Made by a program: the position numbers and the translations under genes. Shown here piece after piece: positions 53,514-64,000 of a stretch of DNA of 64,000 nucleotides. This stretch comes from Colocasia esculenta (lineage: Eukaryota > Streptophyta > Magnoliopsida > Alismatales > Araceae): assembly GCA_014218235.1 (NCBI GenBank), contig CM024764.1, positions 68,423,184 to 68,487,183 of the forward strand, read 5' to 3'. The notes under the pieces are model-generated. The model ran no database searches. It was not told the origin of the DNA and saw only the letters and a list, made by a program, of their open reading frames with translations. The stretch's first letter is position 1, and each line of letters opens with the position of its first letter.

Positions 53514-55304
53514 TCAAATTTGACAGATGCCAAGTCCTGGGTATGACTTCGCCGCTAGGAGTAGCAAGCTTATAAGAGCCTTTTCCGAGGACCTAGATGA
53601 CCTAAGAAGGTCCTTCCCATTTGAGGGCGAGCTTGCCGACAGCCTTCGGGGATCCGAAGCCGAGCAGCATCGCAGAACCAAGTCGCCCACGTAGAAGTGC
53701 CTTTCCCAAACTCGAGCATTGTAGTATTGCACGAGTCGTTGTTGGTAGGAAACAAGACGAATGCTGGCGTCATTCTGTCGTTCGCCGAGCATGTCGAGAT
53801 TTTCCCGAAGAGCACAGTTGTTGGCAGCTTCGTCGAAGTGGGTTGTTCGGAGAGTAGGGAGAGCCACTTCTAGAGGCACAATGGCTTCTGAGCCGTAAGC
53901 CAAGTGGAAGGGCGTTTCTCCTGTTGCCACTCGCGCTGTTGTTCGGTGGCACCAAAGCACATTGGGGAGCTCATCGATCCAGAAACCTCCTGCAGCCTCC
54001 ACTCTTGTGTGGATCTCGTGCAGCAGTGTTCGGTTGGCATTTTCAACAAAACCGTTTGCCTGGGGATGCGCCACGGAGGTGAAGTGGTTGTAGATGCCGA
54101 GCTCGACACACTTTTGCTTGAAAGAGGTGTTGTCGAACTACTTCCCGTTATCGGAGGTGATCACCCTTGGAACTCCAAACCGGCAAAGGATGTTCTTCCA
54201 GACGAACTTCCATGCAACCTGCTCGGTGATCGTGGCAACAGGTTCCGCTTCGATCCATTTGGTGAAGTAGTCGATAGCCACGAACTGGACACCTTCGAAC
54301 AAAGGTCGTGCAGTCCTTTTGCAACGAAGGCCACCAGAATCCTGTCCGAATGATGCTGTGCGCTAGCGTTCTACCTCCCAAGTGGCTTCCGCACAGTCCT
54401 TCGTGGACCTCTTCGGTGGCCGTAAGAGCCTCTTAGGGATTGAGGCACCGTAGGAGAGGTCTTGAAAGGGACTGTCGGTACATCATGCCTTCTATGAGGG
54501 TAAAATGCTAGGAGCGCATCCTGATCTTCCGAGCTTCGCCCTGCTCGGGCGGAAGCTCACCTCAAAGTAGATAGGCCAGGAGTGGGTCCACCCAGCTCGG
54601 GACTGGCGGACCTGCCTCGATGGCTACGATATCTACTTCGGTGCTCGGCGAAGCGAGCTCTTCAATGAATACAGAGCGCGAAGGGGCGATGTCACCTGAA
54701 GATGCCAGTTTGGCTAGTGCATCGGCACGCGCGTTCTGCTCTTGTGGAACATGTATGACTTTGAAATAGATGAGGCCCTCTGCTCGGCTCTTGACCTACT
54801 GGAGGTATCGAGCCATGCAGGGTTCCCTTGCTTCAAACTGCTCGTTCACCTGACTGGCTACCAACTGAGATTCGCTGAAGACCCTGAGCCGACGGGCTCC
54901 AAGGTGCCTAGCCATGCGGATGCCGGACAGTAATGCTTCATATTTGGCAACAGTGTTGGAGGCAGCGAAGCGAAGCTGGAGGGCGTATTGGAACTCTAAC
55001 CCCTCTGGGGAGGTGAGGACCAGACCTGCTCTGCTCCTTGTGACACAAGAGGACCCATCAACGTAGAGCTCCCATGGGGGCTCGTCCACCAGCGGAGGAT
55101 CCTGCTCGGTAGGGAGAGTACATTCCGTAACAAAGTCCGCCAATGCTTGCGCCTTGATTGCTGTCCTTGGGCGGAAACTGATGTCAAACTCACCAAGCTC
55201 TATGGCCCATTTAATTAGCCTGCCGAAAGCCTCTGGCTGCTGAAGGATGGACTTCAGCGGTTGGTCGATAAGGACCGTAATGGAGTGGGCCTGAAGATAG
55301 GGCC
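53514..55304 (-). pseudogene. Tat-IV pol segment B: RNase H and integrase (normal orientation)
   Basis: On the minus strand from 55304: RNase H with PPWELYVDGSS and YEALLSGIRMA, then the linker, integrase zinc region (EEVHEGL, HLGG) and core, and the C-terminal part with AHPQANGFVENANR, WCHRTT and PFHLAYGSEA. Near 54290 about 140 bases are missing compared with segment C. This removes the two cysteines of the zinc finger and the first catalytic Asp. Several stops and frame breaks. The segment begins abruptly inside RNase H at the 55304 junction with inverted segment C. Confidence 0.8.
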
Positions 55305-57861
55305 TAGACTACAAAGATCTCAACAAGGCGACGCCCAAGGATAATTTTCCCCTGTCGCGCATCGACCAGTTGGTGGACGCCACATCCGGACACGAGCTTC
55401 TCAGCTTTCTGGACGCCTACTCTGGTTATCACCAGATCAGTATGCATCCTCTAGATCAAGATGCCACCACGTTCGTCACAGACTTAGGGTTGTACTGTTT
55501 CACCAGGATGCCCTTTGGTCTGAAGAACCCTGGTGCCACATATCAGCGACTGGTCAATAAGATGTTTGAGCAGCAAATCAAGCGCAACATGGAAGTCTAC
55601 GTCGACGACATGCTGGTCAAAATGCTCCTGAGCATCGACCACATCTTCGATCTTGAAGAAACCTTCGCAACTTTGCAGAAATTTAATATGAAGCTCAACC
55701 CAGTCAAGTGTGCATTTGGAGTACGCTCGGGTAAGTTCCTTGGCTTCCTCATTTCAAATAGAGGGATAGAGGCAAACCCGGAGAAAATTCAAGCAGTACT
55801 TGAAATGGGCAGTCCGAAGATAGTGCGTGACGTCCAGCGTCTCACTGGACGCCTCGCCGCGCTAAACCGGTTCATGTCCCGAGCAACTGAAAGAAGTTTC
55901 AACTTCTTCAAGTTGCTACGAGGCCCCAAGGGCACCTCCCAGCAAGGGGGGCATGTACGGTGGACTAAAAAGTGTGAAGCCGCCTTCACCGAGCTGAAGG
56001 CATACTTAGCAGCCCCACCTATTCTCTCGAAGCCCGTGCTCGGAGAACCGCTGTTCGTATACCTTTCGGTTACCGAACACTCCATTAGCGCGGTTTTGAT
56101 CAGAGAAGAGGGAGCAGCGCAGCATCCAGTATACTACATCAGTAGGGTCCTCCAAGAAGCTGAGAGGAGGTACCCCCGAGTAGAGAAACTCGCCCTTGCC
56201 TTGGTCACGGCTGCTCGGAAGCTTAGGCCCTATTTTGAGGCCCACTCCATTACGGTCCTTACCGACTAACCACTGAAGTCCATCCTTCAGCGGCCAGAGG
56301 CTTCCGACAGGCTAATTAAATAGGCCATAGAGCTTGGTGAGTTTGACATCAGTTTCCGCCCGAGGACAGCAATCAAGGCGCAAGCATTGGCAGACTTTGT
56401 TGCGGAATGTACTCTCCCTACCGAGCAGGATCCTCCGCTGGCGGACGAGCCCCCATGGGAGCTCTACGTTGATTGGTCCTCTTGTGTCACAGGGAGCGGA
56501 GCAGGTCTAGTCCTCACCTCCCCAGAGGGGTTAGAGTTCCAATACGCCCTCCGGCTTCGCTTCGCTGCCTCCAACAATGTTGCCGAATATGAAGCATTGT
56601 TGTCTGGCATCGGCATGGCTAGGCACCTTAGAGCCCATCGGCTCAGGGTCTTCAGTGACTCTCAGTTGGTAGCCAGTCAGGTGAACGGGCAGTTTGAAGC
56701 AAGGGAACTCCGCATGGCTCGATACCTCCAGCAAGTCAAGAGCCGAGCAGAGGGCCTCATCTATTTCGAAGTCATACATGTTCCGCGGGAGCAGAACGCG
56801 CGCGCTGATGCACTAGCCAAACTGGCATCTTCAGGTGACATCTCCCCTTCGCGCTCTGTATTCATCGAAGAGCTCGCTTCACCGAGCACCGAAGTAGATA
56901 TCACAGCCATCGAGGAAGGTCCGCCAGCCCCAAGCTAGATGGACCCACTCCTGGCCTATCTACTTGAAGGTGAGCTTTTGCCCGAGCAGGGCGAAGCTCG
57001 GAAGATCAGGATGCGCTCCCAGCATTTTACCCTCATAGAAGGCAAGATGTACCGACGGCCCCTTTCAAGACCTCTCCTACAGTGCCTCAATCCCAAAGAG
57101 GCTCTTGCGGCCACCGAAGAGGTCCACGAAGGACTGTACGGAAGCCACTTGGGAGGCAAAACGCTAGCGCGCAACATCATTCAGGCAGGATTCTGGTGGC
57201 CTTCGTTGCAAAAGGACTGCATGACCTTTGTTCGAAGGTGTCCGAAATGTCAGAAGTTTGGGCAGCTCATTAATCAGCCTGCCGAACAGCTTCACAGCCT
57301 GTCCGAACCTCGCCCTTTCGCCAAATGGGGTATCGACATCCTAGGCCCCTTTCCGGAGGCCCAAGGTCGAAAAAGATTCATGTTCGTGGCTATCGACTAC
57401 TTCACCAAATGGATCAAAGCGGAACCTGTTGCCACGATCACCGAGCAGGTTGCGTGGAAGTTCATCTGGAAGAACATCCTCTGTCGATTTGGAGTTCCAA
57501 GGGTGATCACCTTCGATAATGGGAAGCAGTTCGACAGCACCTCTTTCAAGCAAAAGTGCGCCGAGCTCGGCATCTACAACCACTTCACCTCCGTGGTGCA
57601 TCCCTAGGCAAACGGTTTGGTTGAAAACGCCAACCGAACAATGCTGTACGGCATCCGCACAAGAGTGGAGGCCGCAGGAGGTTACTGGATCGATGAGCTC
57701 ACCAATGTGCTTTGGTGCCACCGAACAACAGCGCGAGTGGCAACAGGAGAAACGCCCTTCCACTTGGCTTACGGCTCAGAAGCCATTGTGCCTCTAGAAG
57801 TGGCTCTCCATACTCTCCGAACAACCCACTTCGACGAAGCTGCCAACAACCGTGCTCTTCG
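55305..57861 (+). pseudogene. Tat-IV pol segment C: inverted RT, RNase H and integrase copy
   Basis: On the plus strand, opposite to the rest of pol. Starts abruptly in RT at DYKDLNKATPKDN and contains the RT palm (VDATSGHELLSFLDAYSGYH, FTRMPFGLKN, YVDDMLVK). RNase H follows (56387-56938). Then integrase with HEGL, SHLGG and CPKC zinc ligands, WGIDILGPF, TFDNGKQF and LVENANR (the DDE acids). It ends at AANNRALR at 57861. Stops at 56268-56270, about 56322, 56936-56938 and 57606-57608 are C-to-T or G-to-A changes relative to segments B or D. It lacks LTR, gag and protease, so is not an independent insertion of a whole element. Confidence 0.85.
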
Positions 57862-59688
57862 AAATAGATGAGGCCCTCTGCTCGGCTCTTGACCTACTGG
57901 AGGTATCGAGCCATGCGGGGTTCCCTTGCTTCAAACTATTCGTTCACCTGACTGGCTACCAACTGAGAGTCGCTGAAGACCCTGAGCCGACGGGCTCCAA
58001 GGTGCCTAGCCATGCGGATGCCGGACAGCAATGCTTCGTATTCGGCAACATTATTGGAGGCAGCGAAGCGAAGTCGGAGGGCGTATTGGAACTCTAACCC
58101 CTCTGGGGAGGTGAGGACCAGACCTGCTCCGCTCCCTGTGACACAAGAGGACCCATCAACGTAGAGCTCCCATGGGGGCTCGTCCGCCAGCGGAGGATCC
58201 TGCTCGGTAGGGAGAGTACATTCCGCAACAAAGTCCGCCAATGCTTGCGCCTTGATTGCTGTCCTTGGGCGGAAACTGATGTCAAACTCACCAAGCTCTA
58301 TGGCCCATTTAATTAGCCTGCCAGAAGCCTCTGGCCGCTGAAGGATGGACTTCAGTGGTTGGTCGGTAAGGACCGTAATAGAGTGGGTCTGAAAATAGGG
58401 CCTAAGCTTCCGAGCAGCCATGACCAAGGCAAGGAAGAGTTTCTCTGCTCGGGGGTACCTCCTCTTAGCTTCTTGGAGGACCCTACTGATGTAGTATACT
58501 GGATGCTGTGCCGCTCCCTCTTCTCTGATCAAAACCGCACTAATGGAGTGTTCGGTCACTGAAAGGTATACAAACAGCGGTTCTCCGAGCACGGGCTTCG
58601 AGAGAATAGGTGGGGCTGTCGAGTATGCCTTCAGCTCGGTGAAGGCGGCTTCACACTCTTCAGTCCACCGTACATGCCCCCCTTGCTGGGAGGTGCCCTT
58701 GGGGCCTCGCAGCAACTTGAAGAAGTTGAAACTTCTTTCAACTGCTCGGGACATGAACCGGTTTAGCGTGGCGAGGCGTCCAGTGAGACGCTGGACGTCA
58801 CGCACTGTCTTCGGACTACCCATTTCAAGTACGGCTTGGATTTTCTCCGGGTTTGCCTCTATCCCTCTATTTGAAATGAGGAAGCCAAGGAACTTACCCG
58901 AGTGTACTCCGAATGCACACTTGGCTGGGTTGAGCTTCATATTAAATTTCCACAAAGTTGCGAAGGTTTCTTCAAGATCGAAGATGTGGTCGATGCTCGG
59001 GAGCGTTTTAACCAGCATGTCGTCGACGTAGACTTCCATGTTGCGCCCGATCTGCTGCTCGAACATCTTATTGCCCAGCCGCTGATATGTGGCACCAACG
59101 TTCTTCAGACCAAAGGGCATCCTGGTGAAACAATACAACCCTAAGTCTGTGACAAATGTGGTGGCGTCTTGATCCGGAGGATGCATACTGATCTGGTGAT
59201 AACCAGAGTAGGCGTCCAGAAAGCTGAGAAGCTCGTGTCCGGATGTGGCGTCCACCAACTGGTCGATGCGCGGCAGGGGAAAATTATCCTTGGGCGTCGC
59301 CTTGTTGAGATCTTTGTAGTCTACGCACACACGCCATTTGCCATTGGCCTTGCGCACGAGGACCACATTGGAGATCCACTTAGGGTACTGGGCTTCCCGG
59401 AGGAGCCCAATGGATCGGCTTTTGACGACATGATCCTGGATCACAGTCTGTCATTCTCGGTTGATCGGTCGCCTCCTTTGCTGAACTGGTGGGACCCGTG
59501 GGTCCAAACGGAGGCGGTGCACCATCACCTCCAGAGGAATGCCCGGAAGCTCGTCATCGGACCATGCTAACACGTCCAGGTTGGCGAGCAGGAAGGCCTT
59601 GTAGCGTTGCTGCTCGGCTTTCGCCAGTAAGTCGCTAATATAAAGGATGTGCTTGGGGTCGTCGTCCACCTGTACTGGAAGCAAATCT
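57858..59688 (-). pseudogene. Tat-IV pol segment D: RT and RNase H (normal orientation)
   Basis: Minus strand. The 502-codon frame 57936-59444 contains the RT fingers and palm (YPKWISNVVLVRKANGKWR, DYKDLNKA, FTRMPFGLKN, catalytic YVDDMLVK) and the connection. RNase H follows (WELYVDGSSCVTGSGAG, YEALLSGIRMA, FSDSQLV). A TGA at 59451-59453 separates the RT N-terminus (59451-59684), and a stop lies at 57933-57935. Coding ends at 57858 in the RNase H/linker, where inverted segment C begins. This is the best-preserved RT in the window. Confidence 0.85.
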
Positions 59689-60465
59689 TCAGCTGGTGGA
59701 AGGCTGGTCGGTCGGGGTTGGGACAGGCACTGGGGCAGCGAGTGGCTGCTTGTCTCTTAAGGAGAGGACATAGCACCGTCGAGACTCGCATTGGCACCCG
59801 AGCACCTCCCCAATCCCGCTTGGAGTCGGAAACTTCATCTTTTGGTGAAGAGATGAAGGTACCGCCTTAATCCGCCCGATCAGGCCTCTGCCGAGGACAG
59901 CGTTGTAGCCTGGCATGTTTTTGATGACCAAGAAATCTACCATATTGGTCACACTCTTTGGGGCCGTCCCAAGGGTAATTGGGAGGCGAACTCTGCCCAT
60001 GGGCTGAACCGAAACCCCTGAGAAGCCGAATAGAGGGGACTCTACAGGGGTGAGCTGTTCGGCCTTGAGGCCTATGAGGAGACAACAATCGTAAGCTAAC
60101 ACGTCGGGGGCGCTCCCATTATCCACCAGAATCCGGCGCACATTACAATGGTTGATGGTGGCTGAGATGACCAAGGCATCAGTGTGCGGGGTGGTAACCC
60201 CTACAAGATCTACATCCGAGAAGGTTATAGCCTCCTCAGACTGTGCGCGTGCAGGATTGGTGGGATACGGAGCTGGCCGGGGCGTCGGAGGCCTATCCAC
60301 GACGTGCACTCGCCTTGCGTAATCGCGTCGGCTTTGAGTGCTTTCTCCACCTGCGCCGAACCCTCCCGCGATCACATTGATTTCCTGCCCATTGGGTTCG
60401 TTGTTGATCTGTTGCTCGGGAGTCCGCTCTCGGCTTCTGGGGCGGTCTTCATTCCGGTGCACAAA
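59689..60465 (-). pseudogene. Tat-IV protease region
   Basis: In the same frame as gag, separated by one TAG. A Pro/Arg-rich linker is followed by ITFSDVDL, then the aspartic protease core with ILVDNGSAPDVL; the active-site triad is DNG, a common variant in this lineage. Further motifs are MVDFLVIKNMPGYNAVLGRGLI. It cleaves the polyprotein. The end of the frame is at 59689, with a frame change before RT. Confidence 0.8.
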
Positions 60466-61950
60466 CTATCCGAGATAGCCGTGCTTAATTAGGGACTCGA
60501 TTTCGTCTTTAAGCTGGCAGCATTCGGAGGTGTCGTGGCCGTGGTCACGGTGAAAGTGACAGTACTTCTCCTGGTTATGCCGCCGGGGATCGGAGCGCAT
60601 CCTTGGTGGCCACTGAACATATGGCTCGTTGCTGATCTTTGCCAGGATTTGTTCGGGTACCACCATCAGCGGGGCGTAGTCGGTGAAGGGACGTGGTCGG
60701 CGCGGCGAGTTGCCATTGCGCCGTCCTTTCTTCCGATCGCGGTTTGAACCGTTGTCGGAGGGCCTCTTCTTGTCCAACTGCTCGCCCTGCTCTGCTCGGC
60801 CGGTGGCCAAACTTTCCTCGCATGCCGCATGGCGTTGGGCGATGGAAAGTAGCTCGGCCAAAGTGGCAGGCTGTTGGACGCCGAGGGTCCTCTGCAAGAA
60901 GCCATCGCGGGTGCCCTGGATGAGGGCACTAGTGGCGAGGGGAACGTCTAGGTGTGTGATGCGAAGCGCCTCAGTCCGGAACCTCTTGACGAAGTCCCAG
61001 AGCGCCTCGCCCTTCTTCTGGCGAACGGCCAGGAGGGAGGCCGCTGTGCGCGGCTGCGACCTTCCACCGAGGAAATTGTCCCGGAAGGACTTCTTCAGTT
61101 GGCGGAAGTAGGAGATAGAACCTGCAGGCAACCCTTCGAACCAAGCTCTGGCAGTCTCCTTGAGAGTGGCCGGGAAGGCCCGGCATTTGGCCACGTCTGA
61201 TGCTCCATAGAACACCATGTGCGACTCAAACACGTGGATGTGATCCGCCGGGTCGGTAGTGCCGTCGTAAGGCGCGATAGTGGGCAGAGGGAGCTTAGGG
61301 GAGACCAGGGCTTCCAGGATCTCCACGCTAAAGGGGGAGCGGAAGTCCAAGTCTTCTTCCGCTGATGTTTTTCCCTCTGCACGCTGAACCATCGCGTCTA
61401 CGCGACGCTCAAGGTTCACCACGCGGCGCAAGCACCTGGCCAACTCTTGCTCGGAATGAGCAGAATTTTCTTGACCGGTCTTGTGGGAGTTGGCTCCCAC
61501 AACTGAGCGCGCCAGGCGCGGGGACGCCAAGGAGCGGCGGGGTGAACGGCCACGGCGCTTCGGCGCCCGTTCCTCAGAAGGGGCGTGATGCGACCGCCGC
61601 GGCGAGTCCACCAACTGCTCCTGGAGCGCAGGAGGGGCGCGAGATCGTCGGTGAGACAATTCCGCCTGACGCTCCTACGAAAGAGAGGCCGCCGGAGCCT
61701 GGGGTCTTGCCAGCTGAGCTTGTAAGCCCAGGCAAATACCCGTCAGATGTTGCATCTGACCCTGGAGCTCTGCCATTTCTTGGGCAGTTGTAGGCATGGC
61801 AGCTGCTGGTGCAAGGACATTGCCGCCTCCGCTAGCAGAGGCAATGGCGACGTCAACGGGAGGGTCCCGAAGGCGGGATTCCGCCCTAGATTGGCGGGAC
61901 CTCATCGCCCTGCTCCCAACATTCTGGTAGGAGGATCGCCCGCGAGCCAT
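60466..61950 (-). pseudogene. Tat-IV Gag
   Basis: ATG at 61950 (MARGRSSYQNVGS). One internal TAG (61675-61677) after about 91 codons, then continuous to TAG at 60466-60468. Contains the retrotransposon Gag domain (DPADHIHVFESHM, WFEGLPAGSI, FRDNFLGGR, LWDFVKRFR) and a C-terminal zinc-type motif CHFHRDHGHDTSEC. Full length would be about 494 residues, normal for Tat. The apparent TTG start at 61657-61659 is internal. Both stops replace what is probably Gln (CAG), and the frame continues into protease, so the ancestor had one Gag-Pol frame. Confidence 0.85.
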
Positions 61951-61962
61951 AGCTGTCGTCGA

Positions 61963-61980
61963 TTCTCACAGACGGCGCCA
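61963..61980 (-). other. Tat-IV primer binding site
   Basis: Minus-strand TGGCGCCGTCTGTGAGAA, four bases from the LTR; the class used by Tat/Ogre elements. Confidence 0.85.
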
Positions 61981-61984
61981 AAAG

Positions 61985-62570
61985 TGTGGAGGCTTTTTCC
62001 TGTTCGGGCCGGAACCGAATGGGCCTACACTCAGAGGAGAGGGAAAACGGTCGTCGGTAGCAGACGCAAGCCTGCAAAACCAAAATAGGATCAGGGCCCA
62101 GTTGAAGAACCGGGGAGAACCCTCCGATGCCTAAGTCAGTAATGGACTTGAGAGGAAGGGGGTTCTCGTGTGTGATGTCGTGGCTGGTGTGTATCAGATT
62201 GCGTGATTACACGTGTCTTTGCATGGTGTTGTACCTGGGCCTTTTATAGGCATATGCATTGAGGGGAAGGGATGAAACGTCCCTGAATCGTGCCTGAGAG
62301 GTCGCGCCAGTTGGCGCGTCGTCCGGGGAGTTATCCGTTGAGGCGCCCGCGGGGCTGTCCGGCGGTTAATACGTCCCAGAACTGGGGCGCGTGGCCTGCA
62401 GCAGTTACAACTGTTGCGGGGAGGCGAACAGCCTGTTCGGACGTACTTAGCCAGGGTTATCGAGCAGGTAGCCTGTATAAAGGCTGACTCCGCTGTTCGG
62501 TAACGACAATGGCTGTTCGGTGCGCGCTGCCCGGGCGATTAGTAAAGCCAGCAGGATAAGGCGCTTCTGG
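61985..62570 (-). repeat. Tat-IV 5' LTR, cut by CACTA-2
   Basis: Matches 39617-40210 of the other LTR with several percent differences, then stops at 62570 where CACTA-2 begins. The remaining roughly 140 bases of the LTR should lie beyond the far end of CACTA-2. TATA box at 62240-62249. Confidence 0.9.
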
Positions 62571-62735
62571 CACTACAAGAAAATGCGGATATAGAGACCG
62601 AATTTGAGACCAATTTTATCGTCGCAAATTCCGTCTCTGGAAGCGACCGAATAGAGACGGATACTATCGGTCGCATTTCAGAGACCGATTTTGAGACGGA
62701 ACCTATTTCGGTCGCAAAATCGGTCTCTGATGCCC
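62571..62735. repeat. CACTA-2 terminal and subterminal repeats
   Basis: Terminal CACTACAAGAAAA, then copies of AGAGACCGATTTTGAGACGG, TCGGTCGCAAA and GCGACCGAATAGAGAC in both orientations. Related to, but longer and different from, the CACTA-1 motif GCGACYGAA. Confidence 0.8.
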
Positions 62736-63220
62736 TATTTTCACCCGCGACCAATCTTTCCCTTCCACCTTTCCCTCCCGTCGACCCGACCCAATCTTTC
62801 CCTCCGGTCGCCGAGGAGCTCGCCGCCGCTGCTACCGCTGCCGCTGTTGACTCCGGCCGCCACCGTCGACGTCGCCGCCTCCGAGGAGATCCCCGCCGCC
62901 CGCCGCCTGCAGCCACTCCCGCCTCTCCATCACCGGTAAGTCCCACTCCCCCCCCTCCCAAGGTCACTCCTGCCCCCGCCCCCTGCCCCCTTCCTGCTCC
63001 CTCCCTGCCCTCTCCCCCCACCTAACGTCCCCTTCTCCCCCTCCGGCCCTCCCTCTGTCTCTCTCTCTGGACCTCTCTATCTCTCTCCCTGCAGTGCGTG
63101 CGTGCCGGAGGAGTCTCCGGCTCCCATCCCCCCACCTGCCCCTGTCCCCTGCCCCCTTCCTCCTCCTTAGGCGTCTATCTTCTCCTTAGGTGGTTTCGGC
63201 CACATACCGGAGCCACCGTC

Positions 63221-63364
63221 GTCGCGCCCATGGTCGCCACCACCGTTGCACCCCAAGCCTTCGCCGGAGTCGCACCCATGGGAGCCATAGCCGTTGTGCC
63301 CCTTGCCGCCGCCGGAGTTGTACCCTTTGCCGACACCACCATCGCACCCGTCGCTATCACCGCC
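63221..63364 (+). repeat. 24-bp minisatellite with octapeptide periodicity
   Basis: Six units start at 63221, 63245, 63269, 63293, 63317 and 63341, exactly 24 bases apart, each opening RTYGYRCCC. In the frame 63098-63388 this reads as octapeptides beginning VAP, VVP or IAP (VAPMVATT, VAPQAFAG, VAPMGAIA, VVPLAAAG, VVPFADTT, IAPVAITA). Units differ a lot in sequence but never in length. No protein family recognised. Confidence 0.7.
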
Positions 63365-64000
63365 ATCGCCTTCAATGGTAAGCTTTAATATGTCTGCCCT
63401 TCCACTTCATCGACCCCAAGTCCAAACCCTTCCACTACATTGACGGAATGTGAGGGGCTACAACATGCCCATGGTCAAGCCCTATATCATCCCAACCCAG
63501 CTAACATGGCGATCGAAGGAAGCAACAGCGAGGTGGGGGATCTTGACGGGCAGTTTATACAGTGGGTGGCTTCAGCTAGCACTATACTAGCTAAGAACCA
63601 ACAAAATCTAACACCTGCATGGGTGTTAACGACCAACGAAATATGGTATCATCATGGCTAGCGTCAAGGTGGTTTCCTCTCACTGTAATTACCTATTGTG
63701 TTTTTTTGAAGGCAAATATCATGTAACTCTTCTGGTATAGTAGTTGTCCATGTGATAGAAAATTTGACTTTTCTAGCTGGTTTCGCCAACCCAATCCGCT
63801 GCAACATTAGCAGATGTGTGACTATGAGTAATTTTGTGCTCTTTCCACTTGCACAACAGGCTGATCTTAGTGACTTTTGCTAACCCCCTAATCTCCAATG
63901 GTGCCTTCTCCGGATCTTTAATGGCACTAATGACTATACAAGATTATCCCCTTCTAACTGATCAAAGCCTTCAATGTTCATGTGGTTTTTTAGACCTTTA
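63365..64000. other. CACTA-2 interior, no assignable gene
   Basis: An open stretch encodes MAIEGSNSEVGDLDGQFIQW (ATG near 63507, stop at 63659-63661), possibly an exon or captured host fragment, but nothing identifies it. 63662-64000 looks non-coding. Confidence 0.3.

Larger units (their letters stand above)
39617..62570 (-). mobile_element. Tat-lineage Ty3/gypsy element Tat-IV with rearranged pol
   Basis: LTRs at 39617-40344 and 61985-62570 (the latter cut by CACTA-2). Minus-strand order from the right: LTR, primer site, gag, protease, RT, RNase H, [inverted segment], RNase H, integrase. Then comes a plus-strand antisense ORF, polypurine tract and LTR. Athila-II (41441-51121) is nested in the antisense ORF. 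The LTRs differ by several percent by eye. Without Athila-II the element is about 13.3 kb, roughly 2.5 kb of which is the inverted extra pol segment. Confidence 0.9.
62571..64000 (+). mobile_element. CACTA transposon CACTA-2, 5' end
   Basis: Begins CACTACAAGAAAATG at 62571 inside the Tat-IV LTR. Subterminal repeats occupy 62583-62735. A GC-rich region with a GTAAG splice donor after CACCG (62936) may be a first exon (about 62690-62935). The rest to the window end is mixed, with no assignable transposase. ORFs at 62691-62939 and 63440-63661 are open but unrecognised. The 3' end is outside the window. Confidence 0.8.

Noticed and set aside
55305..57861. Segment C as an independent full Tat insertion
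   Set aside because: No LTRs, gag, protease or target duplication at its ends; both ends are abrupt breakpoints inside pol with short shared bases.
53514..59688. Simple inversion of part of pol
   Set aside because: A simple inversion would not duplicate RT and integrase parts or triplicate RNase H.
62691..63388. Captured host gene in CACTA-2
   Set aside because: GC-rich open frames and a splice donor are visible, but no protein family is recognisable, so capture cannot be claimed.

Overview
The window is a stretch of plant nuclear DNA made almost entirely of nested transposable elements. I see no cellular protein-coding gene, rRNA or functional tRNA gene. The host must be a flowering plant. 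The evidence is SIRE-type Ty1/copia elements with their characteristic AAAAAGGGGGAGAT polypurine tract, Athila-type and Tat-type Ty3/gypsy elements with TGGCGCC-class primer binding sites, a gypsy element primed by initiator-methionine tRNA, CACTA DNA transposons ending in CACTACAAGAAAA, and a tRNA-derived SINE. Species cannot be read from the sequence. The depth of nesting points to a large, repeat-rich genome.

Left block (1-31225), from outermost (oldest) to innermost. The 3' end of a CACTA element (29950-31225) carries a SIRE element, SIRE-2 (23580-29949, + strand). The 3' LTR of SIRE-2 is split by a solo LTR (27553-29711, 5-bp duplication GTGGA). Its accessory ORF is cut by an Athila-type element, Athila-I (window edge to 23579), which carries a SINE (20866-21128) in its 3' LTR. 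The 3' UTR of Athila-I is split by a second, reversed SIRE element, SIRE-1 (473-19928, duplication CTGTC). SIRE-1 contains the youngest insertion, a gypsy element with 4.4-kb LTRs and only about 0.7 kb of internal sequence (5195-13996). A later deletion with a 16-bp filler removed the end of that element together with most of the SIRE-1 reverse transcriptase and RNase H.

Middle block (31226-39616). A 5.05-kb Tat-type element (Tat-III, duplication ATAGT) has lost gag-pol but keeps an antisense ORF. A divergent SIRE-like solo LTR (36658-39174) and a small Tourist-like MITE follow.

Right block (39617-64000). Tat-IV (39617-62570, minus strand) has gag, protease, RT, RNase H and integrase on the minus strand and the lineage-typical antisense ORF on the plus strand. 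Athila-II (41441-51121, duplication GTGCT) splits the antisense ORF. It is a non-autonomous Athila whose polyprotein goes from the pre-RT region straight to the integrase tail. The Tat-IV pol region is rearranged in the order forward, inverted, forward: the RNase H part is present three times (middle copy inverted), flanked by twofold RT and integrase parts. This is the DUP-TRP/INV-DUP architecture known from replication-based rearrangements. A second CACTA element (62571 to the window end) interrupts the right LTR of Tat-IV.

Most coding regions are broken by stop codons or frameshifts. Many stops are CAG-to-TAG or similar transitions, as expected for methylated, silenced elements.
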